A stretch of DNA of 64,000 nucleotides from JBJMQS01 sp045802605 (GTDB lineage: Bacteria; Planctomycetota; Planctomycetia; Gemmatales; Gemmataceae), in NCBI GenBank assembly GCA_045802605.1, contig JBJMQS010000028.1, forward strand, positions 1 through 64,000. Reading direction: 5' to 3'. The translations under genes were made by a program, and so were the position numbers. The notes under the pieces are model-generated. The model was not told the origin of the DNA. It saw nothing but the letters and a program-made list of their open reading frames with translations, and made no database searches. Position 1 is the stretch's first letter; each line of letters begins with the position of its first letter. Shown piece after piece: positions 17,183 to 26,344 of the stretch.

Positions 17183-17252
17183 GGCGGTTACTCAGGCCGC
17201 ACACCCGCATAAGCCTTGACAGCGCGTTCGAGGTCGCCGCATCCTGTCAAAT

Positions 17253-17290
17253 AAAAAAGGACCCGCGTCACCTATCGACGCAAGTCCTTA
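17253..17290 (-). terminator. Rho-independent terminator of the tRNA gene
   Basis: On the minus strand, AAGGACTTGCGTC, a short loop, GACGCGGGTCC, then a run of six T residues. It lies about 10 bases past the 3' end of the tRNA-Leu gene and faces the right way. Confidence 0.8.
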
Positions 17291-17299
17291 CGCTGCAAT

Positions 17300-17385
17300 T
17301 GCCGGAGACAGGACTTGAACCTGCACGCCCGTGAAGGGCACCAGGCCCTCAACCTGGCGCGTCTGCCGGTGGGTAACACTGCGGT
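17300..17385 (-). tRNA. tRNA-Leu (GAG), class II, with unusual acceptor and D arm
   Basis: On the minus strand, the anticodon stem CCAGG, loop TTGAGGG and CCTGG give anticodon GAG. The long variable arm GCCC-TTCA-CGGGC and the T arm GCAGG-TTCAAGT-CCTGT are sound, and GGCAGACGCGCC is typical of tRNA-Leu. The 5' part is odd: the putative acceptor ACCGCAG pairs only 5 of 7 with CTCCGGC, and the expected D stem is not formed. CCA is not encoded. The matched terminator argues that it is transcribed, but it may be degenerate. Confidence 0.7.
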
Positions 17386-17626
17386 CACATTGTCTTGACC
17401 CAGACTTTCCTAGTTTTACTAGCCCATTCCGTCGTTCGACGATCGTTCGCATTGTAACCGCGTTGCAGTCATCCTTCCACGCGCTTTACCAAATCTTTAC
17501 CATTATCCCGGCACTTCATTTTCATAATGCAGGGCAAGGCCGGCAGACGCAATCGAAATTTGGACACAGACTGAACTAAGCCCCGCTGTACCGACTGTCT
17601 ACGGAATAATCAGTCTAAGCATCTAG

Positions 17627-18477
17627 AGCCTGTCATTGACTTATCTCGTCTGCTGCATTGATTTTACTGGATGTAAGCGACACGGACGTCGTATCCGAGT
17701 GATGTCTCTGATGCGGAATGGACTTTCTTGGCTCCCTATCTCACCTTGATGCGTGAAGACGCACCGCAGCGGGAATACCCAATGCGGGTGCTGTTCAATG
17801 CCATTCGCTATGTCGTGAAGACGGGCTGCACCTGGCGATTTTCCCAACGATTTGCCGCCCTGGACGGCGGTGTATCAGCAAGAGCGGCGGTGGCTGGCGG
17901 CTGGCGTCTTCGAGCGCATCGCTCATGATCTGCGAATGCTGGTGCGGGTCTTCAGTGAGCGCAATGAACAGCCATCGGCGGTGATCTTCGATGCCCGCAC
18001 GCTGCAATCGACTCCCGAGAGCGGCGGTCGCGCCTGCTACGACGGCCACAAGAAGAAGAATGGCTCGAAGGTGCATATTGCCGTGGATACGTTGGGAAAT
18101 CTGCTCGCTTTGCATGTCAGCGCCGCCAACGAAGACGACCGGGCGATGGTGGTCGAGTTGGCGGAGTCGGTGCAAGCGGTGACGGACACCAACGTAAAAG
18201 CCGCGTTTGTCGATCAAGGGTACACCGGGGTGCTGGCGCATCTGGATGCCGAGGATCAAGGCATCGAACTGATCCTGGTGAAACACCGGGAGGCGAAGCG
18301 AGGATTCTTGTTGTTGCCGCGGCGTTGGGTGATGGAACGGGCGTTTGGATGGCTGGGGCGCTTTCGCCGATTGACGCGTGACTACGAACGCCTGCCGGAG
18401 ACGCTCGCCGGTTGGCATTGGGTCGCCTTCATCGCACTCATGCTCGGACGACTGATGTTTCAAAGTGCATACAGGCT
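17627..18477 (+). mobile_element. IS5-family insertion sequence, 851 bp
   Basis: Ends AGCCTGTCATTGACTT (left) and the inverse of AGCCTGTATGCACTTT (right) are imperfect inverted repeats. They are flanked by CTAG on both sides (17623-17626 and 18478-18481), consistent with target duplication. The size fits short IS5-group elements. It carries one broken or frameshift-dependent transposase gene. Confidence 0.8.
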
Positions 18478-18481
18478 CTAG
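17671..18481 (+). pseudogene. IS5-family transposase, frameshifted
   Basis: The first frame reads SYPSDVSDAEWTFLAPYL, then MRVLFNAIRYVVKTGCTWRF to about 17845. The match continues one frame over from NDLPPWTAVYQQERRW to the end, with DDE-type segments AVIFDARTLQ, HIAVDTLGNLLALHVS and WVMERAFGWLGRFRRL. The only ATG fitting the N-terminus (17671) is followed at once by TAA. The switch occurs at CGATTTTCCCAAC, so programmed frameshifting (known in part of the IS5 family) is possible. The final TAG stop is supplied by the flanking CTAG. Confidence 0.75.
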
Positions 18482-18635
18482 AGTGCAAGTGACAATGCGG
18501 CGTCAGACTGATCCAACTACGTAAGGTGCATAATTCTGAAAAAAAATTCACAAAATGTAAGATTTTGATTGAAACAGCTCATTGCAAAGTCTACAATTTT
18601 CCCGTTTGGCAGCTTGGTCCCCGCAGGTTTGCCGC

Positions 18636-19607
18636 ATGAACAAGCTCATCGCTGTAGCATTGGTCACGTGCCTAACGCTGGCCTGGATCACTAGTCGATC
18701 TCCTGTCAACCAAACTGTCAAGCAAGCCATTGTCTCTGGCAAAGGTCTGGCCGTACGCGCTTGCTCACCGTTGACAGTCTTGGATTCCGTTCCTCCTGGA
18801 GTGGAGGCGAACGGATCTCTCATCGTAGAGAACCGCGGCACCTCTGTATTCAACATTCGGGCGAGTTCTAGTTGCAACTGTTCCGAACTGAGTCCAAAGA
18901 CCTGTGCGTTAAAGCCTAAGGAAAAGGTCGCGTTTTCAGTCAAGCTGCGAAGGATGCTGCGGGGAGAGACCCACTCAACCTTTATTACATTGCAGTCCGA
19001 CGACCCTGAGTTGCCCGAGTATAAACACCAGTTTCGTGTGCGTTGCCCCGACATTTGCCGAGTGTCTCCGTCTGCAGTCGACTTTGGTCGAGTTAAGTTC
19101 GGGGAAACTAGGGCGATGACATTAACAATCGAAGAAGACCCCGACGGCCCCCCATTTCGCCCCGACAATTTCGACATTCGAAGTGAATTGCCATCTGTCG
19201 TTGTCACATCAACACGTGTTGATCAACGGATCCTATGCAAAGTGTCGTGGAATCCCGAAAAGGACTCTGCTGTCGCGGGCTCCCTAAAAGTTGTCCCATT
19301 GGACAGTCAAGATGACGCCATCTCGGTATCAGTCTCGGGCCAGATCGTTGAAACGCTAATTGCTTCGCCCAGGCATCTGACCTTGGATTTCAATGGCTCC
19401 GCCTGGGAAGGCAATGTAATCTTGGTGCGGACAGATGGTCAACTGCTAGGGCCTGTCACAGCGCACTCCCCGGGCCTTCAGCTGACCGAGGTCACTCGGA
19501 CACGTCATCAGGCGGTTTTGCGTCTACGATTCGCTGAAAGGCCCCCAACAGAGACGGAACTCACCTCAGGGGACTTTGTTACGAAAGTGTTGTTAAGCGC
19601 CAAGTAA
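18636..19607 (+). CDS. DUF1573 domain protein
   Basis: 323 aa from ATG 18636, with an N-terminal hydrophobic segment (LIAVALVTCLTLAWI). The first module (SLIVENRGTSVFNIRASSSC, CNCSEL) and LQSDDPELPEY match DUF1573, an immunoglobulin-like family common in planctomycetes and Bacteroidetes. A second module repeats the pattern (VDFGRVKFGETRAMTLTI). Probably exported. It is the first of eight co-directional genes reaching 27.8 kb. Confidence 0.8.
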   Translation: MNKLIAVALVTCLTLAWITSRSPVNQTVKQAIVSGKGLAVRACSPLTVLDSVPPGVEANGSLIVENRGTSVFNIRASSSCNCSELSPKTCALKPKEKVAFSVKLRRMLRGETHSTFITLQSDDPELPEYKHQFRVRCPDICRVSPSAVDFGRVKFGETRAMTLTIEEDPDGPPFRPDNFDIRSELPSVVVTSTRVDQRILCKVSWNPEKDSAVAGSLKVVPLDSQDDAISVSVSGQIVETLIASPRHLTLDFNGSAWEGNVILVRTDGQLLGPVTAHSPGLQLTEVTRTRHQAVLRLRFAERPPTETELTSGDFVTKVLLSAK

Positions 19608-19654
19608 CCCCACTCCCTCAAGATTTTAGGGAGTTATTAAAGAAGGAGCCGGCA

Positions 19655-20161
19655 ATGAGTACTAGTTTGCGGACGGTATCTTTCGGAACACTGTTTGCGG
19701 CAGGCGCGATGGCTTTGATTAATATGAACCAAACCATCGCCGACGAGCCCAAGGACGGCGGACGTCCGATTGGAAGCGCCGCCACGTGGAAACCGCCAAG
19801 GGTAAAAATCACGATCAATGGAGCCTACTGTCGGCACTTCGAAGCCGGTGGCCAAAATTTCTGCAATACTTGTCGTTCAGAGTCCTGGGTAGACCCAACC
19901 GGCGTTACGCGGTGTCTCGCGGAACAGTGTACTCTTAATTCCGAGAGCGGGGTCCTGGTCGCTTGGGACGTTTGTGCGCCGCGAGGTGACTCCGATTCAT
20001 GTAACCAAAATACGACTTCGGATGGGCCCGCAGAATGCACAACTTGCACGTACTGGAACTGTAAGCCTCCCTCCGGCAACACCTGTAAAGCATGTCCCTG
20101 TTCTGGTGAAGGAGGATCAACCACATATACCTGGACAACACACATTCAATGTACGACGTGA
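19655..20161 (+). CDS. Cysteine-rich secreted protein
   Basis: 168 aa with AAGGAG ahead of ATG 19655. Signal peptide up to about TIADE, then a mature part with 14 cysteines in closely spaced pairs (FCNTC, CTTCTYWNC, CKACPC). It looks like a disulfide-knotted extracellular protein; no family recognised. It sits between a DUF1573 protein and a secreted anchored protein, so it is likely part of the same surface module. Confidence 0.7.
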   Translation: MSTSLRTVSFGTLFAAGAMALINMNQTIADEPKDGGRPIGSAATWKPPRVKITINGAYCRHFEAGGQNFCNTCRSESWVDPTGVTRCLAEQCTLNSESGVLVAWDVCAPRGDSDSCNQNTTSDGPAECTTCTYWNCKPPSGNTCKACPCSGEGGSTTYTWTTHIQCTT

Positions 20162-20222
20162 TGCCGCAATGTGCATGACAAGTGAGCTCATGCTTTGCCT
20201 TACGTGAGAGAGAGGCCGACAA

Positions 20223-21356
20223 GTGAAGGTAGTCGTGTCATACGCGGCGTTCCTCGTGATAGCAATGACCCCGATGGCATTGAGCGCCCCAGACGACACT
20301 GGGCCTCAACGCCTTCGGATGGTCGTTGATAATGTACGTGCCGCCGAATTGTTATACGGCAGTGTGGACATTGAATATCGGCGCGAATTCGCGACAAACG
20401 AAATTGGCAGTTATCGCCCGGGCTTTGCAATGAAGCGGAGCGTGACGACCGTCCACCTTGTCAAACAGGACTCGAAATATCGAGTCACGAAGTTCCATGA
20501 CGACTCCGCGGAAGATGGCAGGTCCGTTAAGCTCGAGGAGAGTCAGTCCTTTGATGGCGAGCAAATGCGACAAGTCATGGACCGAATGGCGCACGTCATC
20601 GATGGAAAGTACCCAAATGGGAATCTGTTTTTCCCTCATGGATGGTTGATGGCCAATGACTTCTTTACCTACCCACTTTCGGTGTTTCTAGAGGGTGGGG
20701 ACACCCTAAACAACTTTCCGACCGCTGCAGCTCACCGGACTAACGAACAGACGGTTGTGTGCAATTACGAGCATGAGGATACGATCAATGGAGAGCTTTG
20801 CGACTTGGTCCAAAGTAAGATGTATCAAAAAGCCGTTGATCCAAAAAACCTGCTGGGGGTCAAGCGAATCTGGTTGGCCAAGACGAAGAACATGCTGCCT
20901 CTAAGAGTGGAAGGGTATGCTGTATACTATTCAAAGGACCTTCCAATCCAGGTGAGTGAGGCGTCCCAGTTATTTGAGGTGTCTCCGAGTGTTTGGTTGC
21001 CTAAGAAACTAAAACGGGTTATATACGATGAATTACCTTTGATCGAAGGAAAGCAGAACGTTAACAGCACGACGGAATGGACTGTTACCAAGGCGAGTTT
21101 GCAGCCCGAATACCCAGACTCATTCTTCTCTGATTTGCCAATGAAAGACGGCACGGTGATTTACTACGTAAAGAATGGCAAAAATGTCCGAAAAGAGATC
21201 TATCAGGAAACGTCACTGTCACCGAGTGGTTCGTGGCCCTGGTGGCTTGTGGGTCTTGTGGCGACAATGGTAGCGGTCGCGCTGTTGGGGGTGGCGCGTC
21301 GCGCCAGCAAGAAAAAGCCCCGCGATGAGGGAACCAGGCCGGCAACCGATGTGTAA
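20223..21356 (+). CDS. Secreted protein with C-terminal membrane anchor
   Basis: 377 aa from GTG 20223 (GAGAGAGG upstream). Signal peptide ending near ALSAP, then a large beta-rich domain (SVDIEYRREF, SVTTVHLVKQDSKYRVTKF, KRIWLAKTKNMLPLRVEGY), and a C-terminal helix WWLVGLVATMVAVALLGVA with a basic tail. The layout resembles LolA/LppX-type lipoprotein-binding folds, but this is a weak analogy. Probably displayed on the outer face of the cytoplasmic membrane. Confidence 0.65.
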   Translation: MKVVVSYAAFLVIAMTPMALSAPDDTGPQRLRMVVDNVRAAELLYGSVDIEYRREFATNEIGSYRPGFAMKRSVTTVHLVKQDSKYRVTKFHDDSAEDGRSVKLEESQSFDGEQMRQVMDRMAHVIDGKYPNGNLFFPHGWLMANDFFTYPLSVFLEGGDTLNNFPTAAAHRTNEQTVVCNYEHEDTINGELCDLVQSKMYQKAVDPKNLLGVKRIWLAKTKNMLPLRVEGYAVYYSKDLPIQVSEASQLFEVSPSVWLPKKLKRVIYDELPLIEGKQNVNSTTEWTVTKASLQPEYPDSFFSDLPMKDGTVIYYVKNGKNVRKEIYQETSLSPSGSWPWWLVGLVATMVAVALLGVARRASKKKPRDEGTRPATDV

Positions 21357-21468
21357 ACCCTAAGGGCCGCTGGCCGCTGGAGTGGCAGGTATTTCCCCGG
21401 TGTCAATGAACCTCGAGTCTGGTAACCTAGCGGCGCGCGTGGCCACGACGGTGCGGACCAAGGTACTA

Positions 21469-23157
21469 ATGTCGACATTGGTCAAAAAGCACATTTTACC
21501 AATTGCGTTGCTCGCGGAATTGTGCGCGGCAACAGTGTTACACCTACATGGGGCGTGGGTTCATTTCGTTACGATTGATGAAGCCGGGCATATTGCCTCC
21601 GGACTCTACCATTGGCATACGGGACGGTTCGATGCGTACGCTGTAAATCCTCCTTTGGCGCGGATGTGGGCAACTCTACCAGTTTACGTCAGTCTACCGG
21701 AAACATGGCATCCCATAGAAAAAAGAGTGCCCGCTGGACATCGACGGGAATTCGAGTTGGGCGAAGAGCTTGCCCGAACCAGCGGACCGGTAGCGTATCG
21801 ATGGCTTGTGTTTTGTTGTCGTTTGGCGGCAACGCCGTGGATTTGGGCCGGAGCACTGATTCTATATCTATGGTTGGCCAAACTCAGTAACCTTTGGTTA
21901 GCCTTCATGGGAGCGTCGTTGTGGTGCTTCGAGCCGAATTTGGCAGGGCACGCCGGACTTGTCACCGCAGATTATCCAGCCGCTGTATGCTCCCTTCTCG
22001 CGATGGCCGGCTACTGGTGGTATGTCAGCGCACCTTCGATCGAGCGCGCAATTTGTGTGGGTGTCTGTCTTGGTGTTGCTTTATGTTCTAAGTTTACATG
22101 TCTCCTGTTGCCGTTCGCCATGTTGCCGTGTCTGCCGTTACGCCGCGTGAAGACATACCGGCTCGTCGGCGATGTGTGTCTGGCGGGAATCGTTGCCATT
22201 GGCATAGTGAATCTACTTTATGGTTTTGCTGGCACAATGAGCCGGCTGGGCGAATACCGTTTTGTCAGTGCGAGCCTCAGCGGCAAAGACCCAATGGCTG
22301 GCGAACACGGGAACCGGTTTGCGGACACGGCATTGGGACGTTGTCCGCTGCCAGTGCCGTCCGATTTTGTGACTGGTATCGATTTGCAATGGCGTGATTT
22401 TGAATGTCTCGGCAAGATCCGACATTCCTATTTGTGTGGCGAATGGAGTGAATCGGGATGGTGGTACTACTACCTTGTTGCGTTATTAGTCAAATTGCCG
22501 AGTGGGCTCCTGCTGGTGCTTCTCGTGAGTTTTGGGGCGTCGATGTGGAATCGGATCCGAGGATCGCAGAGTGATGAGCGATGGTGGTTTTATCCTGCTG
22601 CGGTAATTGTGATTGGCGTCAGCGCACAGCGCGGTTTTAATCATCATGGCCGATATGTACTGCCTGCAGTCGGCTTCTTGATCGTTGGGGCAGCAAAAGG
22701 ATTGATGACCTGTCGGCCTACTGTCGGCATTGCCGGTGCTGGTCTTATGTGTTGGGCGGCAATTAGCGGGGCAGCCATTCATCCGCACCAACTGGCGTTT
22801 TTTAACGAGCTCGCGGGCGGGCCATCGGATGGCCATCGGTGGCTACTCGATTCAAATCTGGATTTGGGCCAAGATTGGTATTTGCTGCGTGACTGGATTG
22901 TTTCTTGTCCAGACCGATCTCCGGTGCGATTCGCCGGGTGGCACCTTTTGTCTCCCGCGACGGCAGGCATTCGGTCGCAGCCGTTTCCGTCGAATCGCAG
23001 CTCTGGATGGTACGTAATCAGCGTTAACTTGGTGCAGGGTATGCGCACCGCGGAATATGAGCCGGATTCTGTGGCCTACATCCGCGAATATCGACCGGTA
23101 GGCCGCATCGGCTATACCTTATGGGTCTACCGATTGGAGGACCCGAGAACCGACTGA
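21469..23157 (+). CDS. GT39-like membrane glycosyltransferase
   Basis: About 562 aa from ATG 21469 (an earlier ATG at 21382 is possible). Around ten membrane helices. The first periplasmic loop has TIDEAGHIASGLYHWHTG and NPPLAR, the D-E-x-x-H pattern of dolichyl-phosphate-mannose mannosyltransferase/ArnT-type enzymes. It would transfer sugar from a polyprenyl-phosphate donor to an exported acceptor. The GT2 gene at 23266 is a natural partner for making that donor. Confidence 0.75.
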   Translation: MSTLVKKHILPIALLAELCAATVLHLHGAWVHFVTIDEAGHIASGLYHWHTGRFDAYAVNPPLARMWATLPVYVSLPETWHPIEKRVPAGHRREFELGEELARTSGPVAYRWLVFCCRLAATPWIWAGALILYLWLAKLSNLWLAFMGASLWCFEPNLAGHAGLVTADYPAAVCSLLAMAGYWWYVSAPSIERAICVGVCLGVALCSKFTCLLLPFAMLPCLPLRRVKTYRLVGDVCLAGIVAIGIVNLLYGFAGTMSRLGEYRFVSASLSGKDPMAGEHGNRFADTALGRCPLPVPSDFVTGIDLQWRDFECLGKIRHSYLCGEWSESGWWYYYLVALLVKLPSGLLLVLLVSFGASMWNRIRGSQSDERWWFYPAAVIVIGVSAQRGFNHHGRYVLPAVGFLIVGAAKGLMTCRPTVGIAGAGLMCWAAISGAAIHPHQLAFFNELAGGPSDGHRWLLDSNLDLGQDWYLLRDWIVSCPDRSPVRFAGWHLLSPATAGIRSQPFPSNRSSGWYVISVNLVQGMRTAEYEPDSVAYIREYRPVGRIGYTLWVYRLEDPRTD

Positions 23158-23265
23158 AGGAGTATACGGGCAAAGAATATCCAGGAGCCGTGCTCGCGCT
23201 TAGATCCGATGGGTGCGTTATTGCGACGAGTGCTAGCGATCACGTGAAAATGGCGAGGAGAGATT

Positions 23266-24012
23266 ATGCAGAGCTTAGCGCCAGTCCGACCGAGCCTAAA
23301 CCGATCGCCCGTTAAGCGAACAACCAGGCTGTCCGTTGTCATCCCGGTTTTTAACGAGGAACGCTGGGTCGGCGAACTCATCAAACGAGTTCAGGCGACG
23401 CCATATGAGAAAGAGATCATAGTTGTCGATGATTGTTCAACGGACAAGACACTGGCAATTTTGAACGGGTTGGCCCACAATTTTGAGATTCAGTTGATTC
23501 GGCAGCACCGCAATCGCGGAAAGGGCGCCGCGTTACGGCTCGGGCTGCGCCAATGTTCGGGCGACATCATCATCGTTCAGGACGCAGATCTTGAATACGA
23601 CCCGGCGGATTATGAACGGCTTCTAACACCAATTGTTGGCAACACCGCGGATGTTGTTTATGGATCGCGATTCATCAGCGACACGCACTCGCAACTAAGG
23701 GTGCGCCGGTTTGGGAATCGTGTCTTCACGGCGCTATCCAATCTGACCACCAATCTAGCTTTGACGGACATGGAAACTGGGTATAAAGCCTTTCGCCGGG
23801 AGGTAGTCAATGGAATGAACTTGAAAAGCAATCGGTTTGGGTTTGATCCTGAGATCACAGCAAGAATTGCGCGGCACAGGAACCCGCGATGGCGTATTTG
23901 CGAAGTGCCCATCCACTATTGTCCGCGGACCTACCAGGAAGGAAAAAAAATTAGTATCAGAGATGCATTTGAATCGCTCATGGCGATCTTCAGATACGCA
24001 ATACTTGACTGA
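23266..24012 (+). CDS. Glycosyltransferase family 2 (polyprenyl-phosphate sugar synthase-like)
   Basis: 248 aa; GAGGAGA precedes ATG 23266. The GT-A fold is clear: LSVVIPVFNEERWVGELI, IIVVDDCSTDKT, RNRGKGAALRLGL, and the DxD motif in QDADLEYDP. The segment DMETGYKAFRREV and the ending KKISIRDAFESLMAI fit the DPM1-like branch that makes polyprenyl-phosphate-linked sugars. No membrane helices. It probably supplies donor sugar for the GT39-like enzyme upstream. Confidence 0.88.
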   Translation: MQSLAPVRPSLNRSPVKRTTRLSVVIPVFNEERWVGELIKRVQATPYEKEIIVVDDCSTDKTLAILNGLAHNFEIQLIRQHRNRGKGAALRLGLRQCSGDIIIVQDADLEYDPADYERLLTPIVGNTADVVYGSRFISDTHSQLRVRRFGNRVFTALSNLTTNLALTDMETGYKAFRREVVNGMNLKSNRFGFDPEITARIARHRNPRWRICEVPIHYCPRTYQEGKKISIRDAFESLMAIFRYAILD

Positions 24013-24150
24013 TGAACTCAGGTCGTCAACGGGGTCGAGGCGTCGCAGACGATAGCGGGGGGTTTGGGGAAACGAATTGTTAAATGACGGGCTGGTTGGC
24101 CACTTCAAATCCAACCTCCCGCAAAAGGGCAAAAGCTGCGAGCATTAGCG

Positions 24151-26334
24151 ATGAGTCTCAATTCAGCCGGGCAGTCCAATGCTCTGGCAGCTGTCATTCG
24201 AGCTGCCTTTCCGAGTCCACTGCTAGGCGGATTGACCGCGGCTTTGTGGAGTTTAGAAACGATGTTCGTATACCTGCGCGTGGGCGGGTATTGGCGTAAT
24301 GCGACTGTGAGTACCGCGACTGCATTGCTGTATTGCCTATCGTCTCTCTTATGCTGGGCATCTGCGATATGGATAGCATCGTGGATAGCACGTGCGCGTC
24401 CGAGGACCGAGTCACGTCTTTTGACTGGCATTCTGGCGGCCATGAGCTCAGGCGTAGTTGGGGCCGCAGTTTTGGGTGTGGTGTATTCCTGGCGCTATTT
24501 TTGGTTAGTCGGAACCTTTCCGGACTGTGAGGGGTTTCGGCTCGTTGTTCTTAACCCGAGAATGATCTGGCTTTATCTGTGGCATGCAGAATATGCAACG
24601 GCTTGGACCGCGGCCATCATCTTAACAGCCGTCATAACAGTTCGCGGTGTCGGAGCGATGCTCACGGCCTCCAAATCTGTCATTCCGACTAACATTGTTG
24701 CATTGAAAGGCGGACCCGCATGGGTCGGCCTTCTTGTAATTACAGTAACACTGGCGATAGTTTCATCCGCCTGTCAAGCGGAACAGGACGAAGTTGAACT
24801 GGAAAGTCCGAATAGGAGTGAGCCGTTAGCGATATTTGAGATTCGGCATCGCGTTAACCCCATAGTGACGGTCATTGCGTCGTTATTACCATTGGAAGGG
24901 AGGCCGGCAAGCGGCCCGGAGCTCACTGAATCTGAATTAGGAGCTGTACGATGTGTTGGACGTCCAACGAATCTTACTGCGACATCGGAAATGCGGCCAT
25001 CTTTTGTGCTCATTGCGATCGAGTCGCTCCGAGCAGACGTCGTTGGAATGTCCGTGGACGGCAGCGAGGTTATGCCGCATGTGAATTTGCTTGCGAGGAC
25101 CGGCGTAAAGTTTTCGCGGGCTTACGCAAATAGCACTCATTCCGACTACGCCGATCCCTGTGTGGCATCATCCATTTATCCCCTTCGGTCGCCGGCACAT
25201 CATTACTACAGCTCTGTCGATCCGCCCAAGCCTCTGCTATTTGATTGTTTTCACGACGCCAGGTATGCGACAGGCGTGTTCTCGTCTCAAAATGAGAGTT
25301 GGGGCAACATGGACGTGTTTCTAACCACTCCGGGTCTGGACGTTTTTTTCGACGCCCAGCGCGTAGACGGTGTCGGGATGGCGGATTCGCGTGATCCGGG
25401 GTTTGCAGATTGGGTGAAGTCGAGACGGACTGCAGGCAAACTCGACGACCGGGTCACGGCTAGGTACGCATGCCGCTGGATTGAGAAACAAGCTGAGCAG
25501 AAAAAGCCATTCATCTGTGCATTGAATCTGCAATCATCCCATTTCCCGTACACATTACCCCCGTCTCGGACCCAACAGTTTCAGCCGACACGTTTGAGTC
25601 CAACCGCATCATTCTTGGGATATCCGGAGGCCGACATCCCAGCTGCACAGAATTCATACTGGAACGCCCTTAGGTACGGCGACGAACAGGTCGGCTGCAT
25701 TCTTGAAACGCTGGAAAGATGTGGGGTGCGAAACGATACATTCGTCATCATTGGCATGGATAACGGCGAGGCATTTTATGAAAACGGCGAACCCACGCAC
25801 GCGGGACTGCCATTCGAGACAACGGTACATGTGCCGCTTATCATTAACAATCCCGAAAGGCTCGTGCCGCGCACAGAGACTTACTTGACTCAGTCGATTG
25901 ATGTCGCGCCGACCTTGCTTGGTCTTGCAGGACTGCCAGTTCATCCGGGGTTCCAAGGTATCGACGTGCTTTCCAAAAATCGGCCGCCGGCGAGGGAACG
26001 CCTCGTCTTCGTGCATTGCTGTAATGGTCGCGTTCGCGCCGATGCGGTCGTTTCGGATTCGGGGTGGAAGCTAATTAGCAATCAAATGACAGGGGTCAGT
26101 AAGCTATATGACCTGCACGACGATCCAGGTGAAAGCAGGGATCTGGTGTTCCGGAAACGTGACGTTGCGACGGTGTTACAAGAGATTGTTCAAACGTGGC
26201 GTCGCCGACAGATCCAGTACTATGGGAACCGGGCGATATTCGAGGCATATTACCCGCCAAGATCGCCTCAGATAGCCCCGTCGTCAATGGCGTTACTTGA
26301 GAACAATCCCAGGAAAGATCTCCCATCGCGATGA
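24151..26334 (+). CDS. Membrane-anchored sulfatase-fold enzyme (LTA synthase-like)
   Basis: 727 aa. About five membrane helices in residues 20-210, then an alkaline-phosphatase-superfamily domain. FVLIAIESLRADVVG supplies the first metal ligand (Glu about 291). ANSTHSDYADP at about 327-336 is the expected nucleophile region; no CxPxR sulfatase motif is present. MDNGEAFYENGEPTHAG at about 536-552 gives Asp-Asn rather than the usual Asp-His. By analogy it might transfer phospho-groups such as phosphoethanolamine or phosphoglycerol to surface glycans, but the substrate is unknown. Confidence 0.75.
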   Translation: MSLNSAGQSNALAAVIRAAFPSPLLGGLTAALWSLETMFVYLRVGGYWRNATVSTATALLYCLSSLLCWASAIWIASWIARARPRTESRLLTGILAAMSSGVVGAAVLGVVYSWRYFWLVGTFPDCEGFRLVVLNPRMIWLYLWHAEYATAWTAAIILTAVITVRGVGAMLTASKSVIPTNIVALKGGPAWVGLLVITVTLAIVSSACQAEQDEVELESPNRSEPLAIFEIRHRVNPIVTVIASLLPLEGRPASGPELTESELGAVRCVGRPTNLTATSEMRPSFVLIAIESLRADVVGMSVDGSEVMPHVNLLARTGVKFSRAYANSTHSDYADPCVASSIYPLRSPAHHYYSSVDPPKPLLFDCFHDARYATGVFSSQNESWGNMDVFLTTPGLDVFFDAQRVDGVGMADSRDPGFADWVKSRRTAGKLDDRVTARYACRWIEKQAEQKKPFICALNLQSSHFPYTLPPSRTQQFQPTRLSPTASFLGYPEADIPAAQNSYWNALRYGDEQVGCILETLERCGVRNDTFVIIGMDNGEAFYENGEPTHAGLPFETTVHVPLIINNPERLVPRTETYLTQSIDVAPTLLGLAGLPVHPGFQGIDVLSKNRPPARERLVFVHCCNGRVRADAVVSDSGWKLISNQMTGVSKLYDLHDDPGESRDLVFRKRDVATVLQEIVQTWRRRQIQYYGNRAIFEAYYPPRSPQIAPSSMALLENNPRKDLPSR

Positions 26335-26344
26335 GGAGTGCCTT

